Source: an uncultured Acetatifactor sp. (GTDB lineage Bacteria > Bacillota > Clostridia > Lachnospirales > Lachnospiraceae). Taken from it: a stretch of 64,000 nucleotides of DNA. The notes under the pieces are model-generated. The model saw nothing but the letters and a program-made list of their open reading frames with translations, made no database searches and had not been told where the DNA came from. A program made the position numbers and the translations under genes. The stretch covers positions 1-64,000 of the forward strand of contig CAJTPH010000001.1 of NCBI GenBank assembly GCA_910578215.1, read 5' to 3'. Shown here in pieces: positions 36,139-44,834 of this stretch; the first letter of the stretch is position 1, and every line of letters starts with the position of its first letter.

Positions 36139-36954
36139 TCAATCGTTTAAATTGACGGTCGCTCCGCCCTTAACCTCCACATACTTGCCGTCGTTCACGT
36201 TCAGCCAGACGCTCACCGCGCTGGGATTATAGACCATCTCATTGCTGCCGGAGAATTTCAGCCTGTTTGCCGCCTCCATATAATCGATAATCTCGATGTT
36301 GGTGGCATACCAGATATCCTCCCTGCCGCCCATGTACTCGCAGAACTCCTCGATAACGTTCCAGTTATTGCGGCTGTCAAACTCATAGCTGTGCCCCCAG
36401 ACATACATCAGCTTCAGGTACTGCTTTTTATGGAAATTTGCGAAAAATTCCGCCTTCTTCATCAGCTCAGGATCATTGTGATGGCAGGTAGGATGCCACT
36501 CAAGGGGATCTTTGGGCAGCTCATAGTTGGGAACCGCCTCCACCACGCGCCCATAGGCAATGCCCAGCTGCCTGAAAAGCTGCTTGATTTCCTCACTGTA
36601 GGAGCCGTTTGGATAAGCATGCCCGCGCACCAGCCCGCCGGTCAGCTCCTCCAGTCCCTTCCTGTCGTCCAGAATCTCCTGCGCCACCTCTACCAGCGGG
36701 CAGCGGGAAATGGTAGGATGGGTCATGCAATGGGTGGCCACCTCATGATTTTTGTAAAGCTCCCTTACCCTGGCCCTGGCAATGCGGGGAGGCTCCTGCT
36801 CCAGCTCCATCAGACCGTAATTGATGTTAAAGGTTCCCTTGATGCCGTTCTTGTCAAAAATCTGAATCAGCCTCTCATCCTGAATCTTTCCGTCGTCATA
36901 GCTCATCGTCAGCGCTTTCGCCTTTCCCTGGGGGAAACATGTGTATACCTTCAT
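36139..36954 (-). CDS. Polysaccharide deacetylase family protein
   Basis: A 271-residue NodB-homology (CE4-type) protein. The first motif is TMSYDDGKIQDERLI with the catalytic and metal Asp, the second THCMTHPTISRCP gives the metal His pair, and GHAYPNGSYSEEIKQLF is motif 3. The later parts have WHPTCHHNDPELM and VWGHSYEFDSRNNWNVIEEF. There is no signal peptide, so, unlike wall chitin or peptidoglycan deacetylases, it probably works inside the cell, or it is one of the CE4-like proteins acting on small substrates. GGAAGGAAG precedes the ATG. A 300-base gap separates it from the divergent secreted protein at 37282. Confidence 0.85.
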   Translation of the reverse strand: MKVYTCFPQGKAKALTMSYDDGKIQDERLIQIFDKNGIKGTFNINYGLMELEQEPPRIARARVRELYKNHEVATHCMTHPTISRCPLVEVAQEILDDRKGLEELTGGLVRGHAYPNGSYSEEIKQLFRQLGIAYGRVVEAVPNYELPKDPLEWHPTCHHNDPELMKKAEFFANFHKKQYLKLMYVWGHSYEFDSRNNWNVIEEFCEYMGGREDIWYATNIEIIDYMEAANRLKFSGSNEMVYNPSAVSVWLNVNDGKYVEVKGGATVNLND

Positions 36955-37281
36955 TTTTTTCTTCCTTCCTTCACATATATTTTTATATTCTTTTTGCGGC
37001 TTTGACCGTCCTATCTTTAATAGTATTACTTTATGAAAAGACGTGCAACTGTTTTTTTGCGCTGTGGGACGGTTCTCAACATATTTATTATAACTCTGCC
37101 GTAAAAAATTCAGCGGCGCCCGCTAAGGATTCAGGAAAGCAGACATCCGGAAAAAATTCAGCTATACCGGCTCATATCACCGCGTGCGAAAATAAATGGT
37201 TGATTTTATTATATATATGTATTATAATGAGCTTGAAGACTATATTACTTCATTGTAAATTCAATGTTGGAGGGAAATTCA
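36955..37281. other. Divergent intergenic region, deacetylase to secreted protein
   Basis: These 327 bases lie between two genes reading away from each other and should carry both promoters. A clear plus-strand promoter is listed at 37200-37228. AAAAAATTCAGC occurs twice (about 37106 and 37151) without known meaning. No open frame with a family match was found. Confidence 0.6.
37200..37228 (+). promoter_or_regulatory. Promoter of the small secreted protein gene
   Basis: TTGATT (37200-37205) and TATAAT (37223-37228) are separated by 17 bases, a near-consensus vegetative promoter. The ATG follows 54 bases later, after GGAGGG. Confidence 0.85.
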
Positions 37282-37611
37282 ATGAAAAGAAAACTGATGG
37301 CATTGGTGCTTGCGGCAGGACTTGCCGCGGCAGGAACAGCAGTGCAGGCGGCTGAGGCAGACACAAAAGCGTCAAATGGATGCTCACATCCAGAGTTTAT
37401 AAGATTTACAGATTTAAAGACAATTGTGAACTGGGATGGTACGCGGCACTATCTTGAATACGAGGTAAGACATATCTGCATAGAATGTGAACAGTTAGTG
37501 TATTCAGGTTATGAAGGCAATTATGAGCCGCATGACTATGAGCAGATCTATTTCGATAATGGCAAAGTGATGTCATACTGCACTGTCTGTGATGATTACT
37601 TTTTTTGGTAA
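37282..37611 (+). CDS. Small secreted Cys-rich protein
   Basis: A 109-residue protein of unknown function. A signal peptide is clear (MKRKLMALVLAAGLAAAG, cleavage probably after TAVQAA). The mature part has five cysteines: one in GCSHPEF, a CxxC in HICIECEQ and another in SYCTVCDD, which could bind a metal ion in zinc-ribbon fashion or form disulfides. The rest is rich in Tyr, Glu and Asp. ATG 37282 has GGAGGG 7 bases before it; the TTG at 37264 would include that site. It lies 30 bases before the lipoprotein gene on the same strand, so they are probably cotranscribed from the promoter at 37200. Confidence 0.75.
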   Translation: MKRKLMALVLAAGLAAAGTAVQAAEADTKASNGCSHPEFIRFTDLKTIVNWDGTRHYLEYEVRHICIECEQLVYSGYEGNYEPHDYEQIYFDNGKVMSYCTVCDDYFFW

Positions 37612-37641
37612 GATTTCAGCTCGGAACGGAGTAAAATAATT

Positions 37642-39627
37642 ATGAAAAAAACGTGCCTTCTGTCCGCGCTGCTCTGGCTCCTGCTTTTGCCTGTCGCCTG
37701 CGGTAAAACGGACGGGGAACCCCATTATTATGAGATCCGGTCGGAAAGCAGGCAGCTGGAAAAATCGGAAAAAAGCCAGTTTCTGCTGGGACAGCAATAT
37801 TATCTGGGTACGCCTGTAAGCATACTGGCGGAGCCGTCTGCTTCCGAGGGAACAGGCGGCGACATAGACGTGTACATCCATCCCATGGGTGAAGATAAAA
37901 AGCTGCTTTTGAGCGGCGTCTCAAAAGAGTACCGCACCAAAGGCTGGTATCTGGACCACAAGGGACAATGCTTTATCACAGGCTCCTCAGGAATCACCCG
38001 GCTGGACGCAGACGGAAAACTGCTTTACAAAAGCAGAACGGAAAACGTGATTATGGATATCTGCTGCCTTGAGGACGGCGGGATCATCCTGCTGACAAGC
38101 AAGGACGGGCTTTGGCAGTTTTCAGAGCTAGACCCTGATACCGGAAAGATCACACGGATAGACAAGGTATCCGTGCAAGGTGGGAAAGCATACATAGGAG
38201 CCTTCGGAAAAAACCTCATGCTTCTTAATGAGCAGGGCTTCTGGCGGATAGACCTGAAAAGGGGAACAAAAGAACTGACTCTGCCCTTTGCGGGAACACT
38301 TTACACCATCGACAGGGCCGAGGACAATCCTGCCGACTTCTGGTGCGACGGCAGCGAGGCGGGTATCCTTTGGAGCTCCGGTAAGGAAGAACGACTGGTC
38401 CGGGTGGACATCTCCGGAAAAAAGGAGATTATTAGGGTCAGAGGGAAATGCGCCAGCTGGCTGAAAAAACAGCTCCATCTCTTTAACCAGTCAAACGAGG
38501 TCTATTATGTGATTCTTGAGGAACCGGAAGACGGGGACAGCGAAAGCGATTTCCATGTGGAGACCTACTTAAAGCTGACATCAGGCAAAGGGGCGGATAT
38601 TATCTGTTCCAACGCGGTGGACAGCGATGTCTCAGGACTGATAGAAAAAGGCGTTTTTGCGGACCTGGCGCCCCTGATGGAGGCTTCCGGCATCCTGGAG
38701 GAGAACTATTTCCCCGCGGCATTTGACGCCTGGAGGGATGATGAAAAAATCTACGGGCTGGTACCGAACTTGAATATCTGGGACTATGTATTAGATAAAG
38801 AAATTTTAAAAGGCAGTGAGGAACTGACCATCGAGGTCCTTGTGGATTCCATGCTGGAGTTTGAGGAAGACCGGGTTTTTCGAGCAGGCGTTGGGGGCGT
38901 TACTATAATGAAGTATTTTTTACAGGGATCTGAGGACCTGTGGGAAATGGTGGACTGGGAAAACGGAACCTGCGACTTCAGCGGAGAGCTGTTCTCCAAA
39001 ATGCTCCGCGCCGCAAAACGTTACGCCGCCGACAAACGATATCAATATCCTGCCATAACGAATCTGCGTCAATGCATGAATCTATATTCTTTAGACACCG
39101 CAAAAAGCCTGGAGGCAAAAAATCAGGTTCATTTGGGAGTTTTCTTTGACGATGGGCACTACGCATATTCCAGTTTAAACAACGGTATTGCAATGGGAAT
39201 TAATGCAGGGTCCGCGCATTTGGAGGGGGCATGGGAGCTTCTCGTCTTCCTGCTGAATGAGGAAGCGCAGTCCATGATAAATTATCAGGATGACGCTTTT
39301 CCGGTAAATCGGAATGCTTTTGAACATCTGATCCAATATGAGCTGGAAGCCGCACAGGCCACTATCGAGGTAGAGCATGATGGAGTGGTATTCACAAAAC
39401 CCGCTAACATCAGGTTTGGACAGGAGTTTACAGAAGCTCAGGCAGAGGAGATCAGAAGGCTGTTGGCGGAGGCTAAGACCGTCCCGTACAGGGTAACGCC
39501 CCTGCTCTCCATGATTGCGGAGGAAACCGCCTATTATTTTAACGGAGACAAGAGCAAGGAGGAGGTTGTCTCCCAGATTCAGAATCGGGTGCAGCTTTAC
39601 CTGGATGAGCATAAGACCCGCAAATAA
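37642..39627 (+). CDS. Solute-binding lipoprotein with N-terminal propeller-like domain
   Basis: A 661-residue lipoprotein. The signal peptide ends in the lipobox LPVAC (Cys20). Residues 25-270 are beta-strand-rich with repeated units such as GQCFITGSSGITRLDADGK and GIILLTSKDGLWQFSELD, which suggests a beta-propeller. From about residue 285 (LKKQLHLFNQSNEVYYVIL) on, it has the pattern of ABC-type family 1 sugar-binding proteins: GADIICSNAVDSDVSGLIEKG, FPAAFDAWRDDEKIYGLVPN, and GAWELLVFLLNEEAQ near the end. No permease or ATPase lies next to it, so it may work with a distant transporter or only as a sensor. A terminator follows at 39668. Confidence 0.8.
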   Translation: MKKTCLLSALLWLLLLPVACGKTDGEPHYYEIRSESRQLEKSEKSQFLLGQQYYLGTPVSILAEPSASEGTGGDIDVYIHPMGEDKKLLLSGVSKEYRTKGWYLDHKGQCFITGSSGITRLDADGKLLYKSRTENVIMDICCLEDGGIILLTSKDGLWQFSELDPDTGKITRIDKVSVQGGKAYIGAFGKNLMLLNEQGFWRIDLKRGTKELTLPFAGTLYTIDRAEDNPADFWCDGSEAGILWSSGKEERLVRVDISGKKEIIRVRGKCASWLKKQLHLFNQSNEVYYVILEEPEDGDSESDFHVETYLKLTSGKGADIICSNAVDSDVSGLIEKGVFADLAPLMEASGILEENYFPAAFDAWRDDEKIYGLVPNLNIWDYVLDKEILKGSEELTIEVLVDSMLEFEEDRVFRAGVGGVTIMKYFLQGSEDLWEMVDWENGTCDFSGELFSKMLRAAKRYAADKRYQYPAITNLRQCMNLYSLDTAKSLEAKNQVHLGVFFDDGHYAYSSLNNGIAMGINAGSAHLEGAWELLVFLLNEEAQSMINYQDDAFPVNRNAFEHLIQYELEAAQATIEVEHDGVVFTKPANIRFGQEFTEAQAEEIRRLLAEAKTVPYRVTPLLSMIAEETAYYFNGDKSKEEVVSQIQNRVQLYLDEHKTRK

Positions 39628-39667
39628 AAAACGCAAGCCACTAAAAGAGCTTTTATAGAACACACAG

Positions 39668-39719
39668 GGACCTGTACCTGCGCCTCATTTACGGCAGCAG
39701 GTACAGGTCCTTTGATTTG
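39668..39719 (+). terminator. Intrinsic terminator after the lipoprotein gene
   Basis: A perfect 14 bp inverted repeat (GGACCTGTACCTGC/GCAGGTACAGGTCC) with a 15 base loop is followed by TTTGATTTG. It ends the 37282-39627 unit before the hflK promoter. Confidence 0.85.
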
Positions 39720-39766
39720 ATGCGCACAGCCGGAAGCTGCTGCGGCATAATATACATTTCTTTATG

Positions 39767-39795
39767 TTGCTTTTTTCACTGAATTATTGTATTAT
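39767..39795 (+). promoter_or_regulatory. Promoter of hflK
   Basis: TTGCTT (39767-39772), 17 bases, then TATTAT (39790-39795). AAAGGAGG follows about 40 bases on, just before the hflK ATG. Confidence 0.75.
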
Positions 39796-39851
39796 GTTTT
39801 TAGTACATCAAACCATAAACGATTTTTGCATTATTTAAAGGAGGATACATT

Positions 39852-40874
39852 ATGAATGGCGATTCTTTCCGAAACAGAAGAAACGGTTTCGAGACAATGG
39901 ACGGCGGACAGACTAAAAAGCCAAAGCCCAAAGCAGGCGGCAAAACCATCGGCTTAATCATAGCTGTCTTTGTAGTTTTGATCTGCGCGTTTAACGCCAC
40001 CTATGAAATTAAGGAACAGGAGCAGGCGGTGCTAATTACCTTCGGCCAGGCGCAGGCGGTGACGGAGCCCGGGCTGCACTTTAAGATTCCCTTTATTCAG
40101 CAGGTGAGAAAAGTAAACACAACCATCCAGGGCTTTGCAATCGGTTACAACCTGGCAAATTCCACCAGCAACCAGGATGAGTCCCTGATGATCACCTCGG
40201 ATTTTAACTTTATCGATGTGGATTTCTATGTGGAATACCGCTACAGCGACCCCGTCAAGGCACTGTACGCCTCCACGAACCCCCTTGCCATCCTGGGCAA
40301 CATCAGCCAGAGCTGCATCCGCACCGTCATCAGCAGCTACACGGTAGACGATGTGCTGACTACCGGCAAAAACGAGATTCAGGCTGCAATCAAGGAAATG
40401 ATTCTGAACCGTCTGGCGGAGCACGACATCGGTATTCAACTGGTAAATATTACCATCCAGGATTCCGAGCCTCCCACCACGGAGGTTATGGAAGCATTCA
40501 AGGCGGTTGAAACCGCAAAGCAGGGCAAGGAGACATTGCTGAACAACGCGAACAAGTACCGCAACGAACAGCTTCCCCTTGCGCAGGCACGGGCAGACGC
40601 CATAATCAAGGACGCAGAGGCAAAGAAAACCGAGCGCATCAACGAAGCAACCGCCCAGGTGGCCCGCTTCAACGCCATGTACGAGGAGTATATAAAGAAT
40701 CCTGCCATCACCAGACAGCGTATGTTCTATGAGGCAATGGAGGAGGTACTCCCGGGAATGAAGATCCTGATCGAGAGCTCCGGCGGCAATGTCCAGACCG
40801 TTTATCCCCTGGATTCCTTTACCGGAAATCAGGAAAACGACGGCTATGTCAACTATAATGACGAGGTAAACTGA
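39852..40874 (+). CDS. hflK: HflK-like SPFH membrane protein
   Basis: A 340-residue SPFH/prohibitin-family protein with one membrane helix near the N-terminus (about residues 33-54, IGLIIAVFVVLICAFNATYE) after a basic, Gly/Lys-rich cytoplasmic start. The SPFH domain begins EIKEQEQAVLITFGQAQAV and includes TEPGLHFKIPFIQQV; a long charged helix follows (ETLLNNANKYRNEQLPLAQA). HflK and HflC form a large cage around the FtsH protease and limit its action on membrane proteins. The HflC partner follows after an unusual triplicated repeat. Sequence alone decides the K or C role less well than the gene order and lengths do. Confidence 0.85.
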   Translation: MNGDSFRNRRNGFETMDGGQTKKPKPKAGGKTIGLIIAVFVVLICAFNATYEIKEQEQAVLITFGQAQAVTEPGLHFKIPFIQQVRKVNTTIQGFAIGYNLANSTSNQDESLMITSDFNFIDVDFYVEYRYSDPVKALYASTNPLAILGNISQSCIRTVISSYTVDDVLTTGKNEIQAAIKEMILNRLAEHDIGIQLVNITIQDSEPPTTEVMEAFKAVETAKQGKETLLNNANKYRNEQLPLAQARADAIIKDAEAKKTERINEATAQVARFNAMYEEYIKNPAITRQRMFYEAMEEVLPGMKILIESSGGNVQTVYPLDSFTGNQENDGYVNYNDEVN

Positions 40875-40879
40875 AGACT

Positions 40880-41036
40880 GATTCATATGCGTGCTAAAGC
40901 ACGCAGAGAGGTGTAATTGGAAATTTATTTCCATGTTTTGATTCATATGCGTGCTAAAGCACGCAGAGAGGTGTAATTGGAAATTTATTTCCATGTTTTG
41001 ATTCATATGCGTGCTAAAGCACGCAGAGAGGTGTAA
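40880..41036 (+). repeat. 60 bp tandem repeat (2.6 copies) in the hflK-hflC gap
   Basis: Two full identical 60 base units (40880-40939, 40940-40999) and a third partial one of 37 bases (41000-41036) fill the gap. Each unit has GCGTGC-TAAA-GCACGC, which can fold into a hairpin, then AGAGAGGTGTAA, which holds a ribosome-binding site; full units also have GGAAAT-TT-ATTTCC. Each unit reads ATG to TAA for nine codons (MRAKARREV). The binding site of hflC is the one in the third unit, and its ATG comes 4 bases after that unit's TAA. Confidence 0.97.
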
Positions 41037-41039
41037 ACT

Positions 41040-41909
41040 ATGAAATCATTTAAGAAAATAGCTCTGCTTGTGGCAGTTTTTGTACTGCTCATTATAGGCG
41101 CATCCAGCATTGTCATCACTCGCGAAAACGAATACAGCCTGATACGCCAGTTCGGAAAAATTGACCATGTGGTATCGGAAGCAGGTATCAGCTTCAAAAT
41201 TCCTTTTATACAGAGCGTGGATACCCTGCCCCGCCAGACCCTGCTTTATGATTTGTCGCCCTCCGATGTCATTACCAGCGACAAAAAGACCATGATCTGT
41301 GACAGCTATGTCCTGTGGCATATCGTTGACCCGATAAAGTTTGCCCAGACCCTGAACTTTTCCATCACCAACGCAGAGAGCCGTCTGGACCCCATTGTCT
41401 ACAACTCCACAAAAACCATTATCAGCAGCATCTCTCAGGAAGATGTAATCACCGGCAGGAACGGCACCCTTTCCGCGGCAGTCATCTCCAATATAGGAGA
41501 TTCCCTGGAACAATACGGCATCGAGCTTCTCGCATTCGAGACCAAAAAGCTGGATCTTCCCAGCGACAACAAGGCGGCCGTGTTTGAGCGCATGATCTCC
41601 GAGCGTGGCAACATTGCGGCAACCTACACCGCAGAGGGCAACTCCGAAGCGCAGATGATCCGCAACACCACCGATAAGGAAGTGACCGTCATGCTCTCCG
41701 AGGCGGAAAAGGATGCCGAGATCCTGATTGCCGAGGGCGAGGCAGAATATATGAGAATTCTGTCCGAGGCATACAACAACGAATCCAAGCAGGACTTTTA
41801 CTCCTTTGTCAGAAGTCTGGACGCGTTGAAGACCTCCATGCAGGGCGGCAACAAGACCGTGATCCTCTCCCCCGACTCTCCTATCGCACAGATCTTCTAC
41901 AATAAATAG
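41040..41909 (+). CDS. hflC: HflC-like SPFH membrane protein
   Basis: A 289-residue SPFH-family protein with an N-terminal membrane helix (about residues 7-26, ALLVAVFVLLIIGASSIVI) followed by ITRENEYSLIRQFGKIDHVV and AGISFKIPFIQSV. The second half has the helix NKAAVFERMISERGNIAATY and the alanine-rich AEGEAEYMRILSEAYN, as in HflC. It pairs with the hflK product upstream and should localise to the membrane with FtsH. The start is set by GAGAGGTG 5-8 bases before ATG 41040, inside the third copy of the tandem repeat, so repeat number or folding could affect its translation. Confidence 0.87.
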   Translation: MKSFKKIALLVAVFVLLIIGASSIVITRENEYSLIRQFGKIDHVVSEAGISFKIPFIQSVDTLPRQTLLYDLSPSDVITSDKKTMICDSYVLWHIVDPIKFAQTLNFSITNAESRLDPIVYNSTKTIISSISQEDVITGRNGTLSAAVISNIGDSLEQYGIELLAFETKKLDLPSDNKAAVFERMISERGNIAATYTAEGNSEAQMIRNTTDKEVTVMLSEAEKDAEILIAEGEAEYMRILSEAYNNESKQDFYSFVRSLDALKTSMQGGNKTVILSPDSPIAQIFYNK

Positions 41910-41923
41910 GCAAGCATGCCCAA

Positions 41924-41965
41924 AAGCGCCGCCCTGTACAGGAAATCCTGCATAAGGCGGCGCTT
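41924..41965 (+). terminator. Terminator-like hairpin after hflC
   Basis: AAGCGCCGCC and GGCGGCGCTT (41924-41933/41956-41965) make a strong 10 bp stem with a 22 base loop that itself has CTGTACAGG pairs. T content after it is moderate (ATATAATTCCTTTCT), so efficiency is uncertain. Confidence 0.7.
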
Positions 41966-42204
41966 ATATAATTCCTTTCTGCCGCCGCCCGCGGTACGCC
42001 TGCTGCCGGGATTAAATGATACTTGCATTGTCACCCGGTATGCGATAAACTGTTGTTATCCGTTTAGGATATTTTCTGTGTGCATTTTCAGAGGCTGAAA
42101 GCGCTCACCTGTATGCAGAGAAAAGGGATTGACCGGTCTTGGTAGGTGAAAAATCAAGGCCAATGCCGGCAGTCACCCAAACAAAACATACGGAGGACAG
42201 GCTT

Positions 42205-44790
42205 ATGAATGATTCAAGGGAGCTTTTTGAAAAGACCGGCGCGGATATGCCGGAAACCGAAAACTGTGAAAAGCCCGGCGATATGCGAAACAGCGTTCAA
42301 AATCTGGAGACCATCATCAATGAGGGACTTCGCACCGCCTTGCTGGAGGAGACCCCGGACCAGTCTCTGGAGGTGCTTCTGGAGCACCTGGGCAAAGCGC
42401 TGAACGGGGAACGTACCTACATATTTGAACGAAACGAAACCGGAGGCGACGACAACACCTACGAATGGGTAGCCCACGGTGTGCAGCCCGAGAAGGATAA
42501 CCTGCAGAATGTTCCCCCAGAGGTGTGCGCGTTCTGGTATAAAAGCTTCAGAATCGGCAAGCATATTGTCATCAAGGATCTGGAAGATACCCGGGAGAAT
42601 GACCCCCTTATGTACGAGAAGCTGAAGCCTCAGAATATACATTCTCTTGTGGTGGTCCCCCTTTATGACGCCGGGAAGCCCATCGGCTTCTACGGCGTGG
42701 ATAACCCGCCCGCCAGATCGCTGGAATACGCGTCCAATATGCTTCAGACTGCGGCATACTTTATCGTATCATCCCTGAAACGCCGCAATCTATTCCGCCA
42801 GCTTCAGAAACGGAGCTATAATGTCCTACATGCTCTCAGCGTGGACTATCTGGGCATCTGTCAGGTGAACCTGGACACCGGAGAATGCGAGATATACCGA
42901 ACCAGTAAAAGGCTGCAGATGGATTGGGCAGCAAGCTTTGAAAACGGCTATCAGGCAGCCATGGAGCTGTATATTTCCCGTTTTGTTGTCTCCGGGGATC
43001 AGGAGCGTCTCCGTGCCGTTACAAAAAGAGACTACGTGCTGGACCAGCTCAAGACAAAGAAAAAATTCTATGTGCGATATCAGGTCCGGGATAATCCCTA
43101 TGGGCTGAAATATCTGGAGATCCATTTCTCCGCCACGGAGTGCATGGGCAAAGACAACTGTGTTATTTTTGCCCAGAGGGATGTCAATGCCGTAGTGGAG
43201 CAGGAAGAAAAATACAAGCTGGAAGCAAGACAGAGCCTGGAGGACATCCTGGAGGGCGCAAGAACCGGAATCTGGACCATCGAGCTGGAGGATGACTGCC
43301 AGCCCAGGATGTACGCGGACAGAACCATGCGAATCCTTCTGGGAGTGCCGGACGATATCAAGCCGGAGGAGTGCTATCGGCACTGGTTTGAAAACGTGGA
43401 ACCCGACTATGTAGAGATGGTGCAGGAATCGGTGCGGGAAATGCTGGAGACCGGACGTTCAGAGGTTATCTATCCATGGAATCATCCAAAGCTGGGAAAA
43501 ATTTACGTCCGCTGCGGCGGTGTGCCGGACAAAAAATTCAAAAAGCCGGGCGCCTGCCTGAACGGATACCATCAGGATATAACGGAGATCATGCTGACGA
43601 GGAAGAAGCAGGAGCAGGCCATTATGGAGCTGCTTGAAAAGGTAAGGCACGCTAACTCGGCAAAAAGCGAATTCCTCTCACACATGTCCCACGATCTCCG
43701 CACACCCATCAACGGAATTCTGGGAATGCTGTCAATTATGGAGAAAAGCCCCGATGAGCCGGAGCGGCAGAAGGAATGCCGGGAGAAGATCCGTGTGTCA
43801 ACGGAGCACCTGCTGTCCCTGGTGAACGATGTGCTTCTGATCAGCAAGCTGGACAGCGGCAGACCCATGGAAGCGGCGGAACCCTTTGACCTTAATGAAA
43901 CATTGGAAAACTGTATCAGTATCCTGTCCTTCCAGGCGCAGGAGGCCGGTATCCGGCTGCTGCTTGAGGAGGTGGATCTGCGGCACAGCAGATTGGTCGG
44001 AAACCCGCTGCACCTGAAGCAGATCCTGATGAACATTTTGGACAATGCAATCAAATATAACCGGCCAGACGGTTCGGTATTTATCCGGGTAAAGGAAATC
44101 CCGTGCCAGGATGGGACTGCAAGCTTTCAGTTTACAGTCAAGGATACCGGTATCGGCATCGGGGAGGAATTTAAAAAGCACATTTTTGAACCGTTTACCC
44201 AGGAGCATCAGGGTGCACGGACATACTATAACGGCGCCGGGCTCGGCATGTCCATCGTAAAAAGGCTGGTAGCCCAAATGAAGGGCGCCATTGAGGTAGA
44301 CAGCCGGCTTGGAGAGGGAAGCGTATTTAAGGTCACGCTGCCCATTCAGATTGACAGTACATGGAGCACACAGCCTCTGGATGAGGAGCTCAATGTACAG
44401 AACGATGTTTCTGGCTTGCGGGTGCTTCTGGTGGAGGATAACGAGCTCAACTGCGAGATCGTGAAGTTCATGCTGGAGCAGGCGGGCGCGGAGGTCGTGA
44501 CCGCGGATAACGGAAAGGCTGCGGTAGACGCCTTCGAGGCATCCGATCCGGGGACGTTTGACTGCGTGCTTATGGATCTGATGATGCCGGTTATGAGCGG
44601 ATACGAAGCAACCAGAGTCATACGAAGCCTGGACCGAACGGACGCGAGAGCGGTTCCCATCATTGCCCTGTCTGCCAACGCGTTTGACGAAGACGTGGCA
44701 ATGGCAAAGGACGCCGGAATGAACGAGCATTTGGCAAAGCCGGTGGACATCAACAAAATGTTTAAGGTCATGCGCCGGCTGATCAGCTGA
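42205..44790 (+). CDS. Hybrid sensor histidine kinase/response regulator
   Basis: An 861-residue hybrid kinase with no membrane helix or signal peptide, so probably cytosolic. Order: GAF domain (about 20-190, SLVVVPLYDAGKPIGFYGVDN), a second sensor region and PAS domain (about 205-480), HisKA with H-box FLSHMSHDLRTPINGILGM (His near 495), HATPase_c with NILDNAIKYNRPDG, DTGIGIGEEF and GAGLGMSIVKRL, and a C-terminal REC domain (from about 745) with VLLVEDNELN, phospho-Asp in CVLMDLMMPVM (about 788), LSANAF and the Lys in LAKPVD. There is no HPt or output domain, so phosphate may pass to a separate protein, or REC may control the kinase. ATG 42205 with GGAGGA 7-8 bases before it is preferred over the opening at 42139. 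Confidence 0.9.
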   Translation: MNDSRELFEKTGADMPETENCEKPGDMRNSVQNLETIINEGLRTALLEETPDQSLEVLLEHLGKALNGERTYIFERNETGGDDNTYEWVAHGVQPEKDNLQNVPPEVCAFWYKSFRIGKHIVIKDLEDTRENDPLMYEKLKPQNIHSLVVVPLYDAGKPIGFYGVDNPPARSLEYASNMLQTAAYFIVSSLKRRNLFRQLQKRSYNVLHALSVDYLGICQVNLDTGECEIYRTSKRLQMDWAASFENGYQAAMELYISRFVVSGDQERLRAVTKRDYVLDQLKTKKKFYVRYQVRDNPYGLKYLEIHFSATECMGKDNCVIFAQRDVNAVVEQEEKYKLEARQSLEDILEGARTGIWTIELEDDCQPRMYADRTMRILLGVPDDIKPEECYRHWFENVEPDYVEMVQESVREMLETGRSEVIYPWNHPKLGKIYVRCGGVPDKKFKKPGACLNGYHQDITEIMLTRKKQEQAIMELLEKVRHANSAKSEFLSHMSHDLRTPINGILGMLSIMEKSPDEPERQKECREKIRVSTEHLLSLVNDVLLISKLDSGRPMEAAEPFDLNETLENCISILSFQAQEAGIRLLLEEVDLRHSRLVGNPLHLKQILMNILDNAIKYNRPDGSVFIRVKEIPCQDGTASFQFTVKDTGIGIGEEFKKHIFEPFTQEHQGARTYYNGAGLGMSIVKRLVAQMKGAIEVDSRLGEGSVFKVTLPIQIDSTWSTQPLDEELNVQNDVSGLRVLLVEDNELNCEIVKFMLEQAGAEVVTADNGKAAVDAFEASDPGTFDCVLMDLMMPVMSGYEATRVIRSLDRTDARAVPIIALSANAFDEDVAMAKDAGMNEHLAKPVDINKMFKVMRRLIS

Positions 44791-44834
44791 CAAAAGCACC
44801 CTAACGGGAAAAATCACATGAAAGGAGAGTTATT

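Noticed and set aside
40032..41006. Minus-strand frame over hflK whose start carries a repeated 20-residue unit
   Set aside because: The repeat is just the 60 bp (20-codon) tandem repeat read backwards; the rest lies opposite hflK.
40880..41036. Possible CRISPR array at the hflK-hflC repeats
   Set aside because: Units are identical over the full 60 bases, so there are no variable spacers, and no cas genes are present.
41916..42098. 60-codon frame after hflC
   Set aside because: It covers the terminator-like hairpin and has no ribosome-binding site or recognisable sequence.
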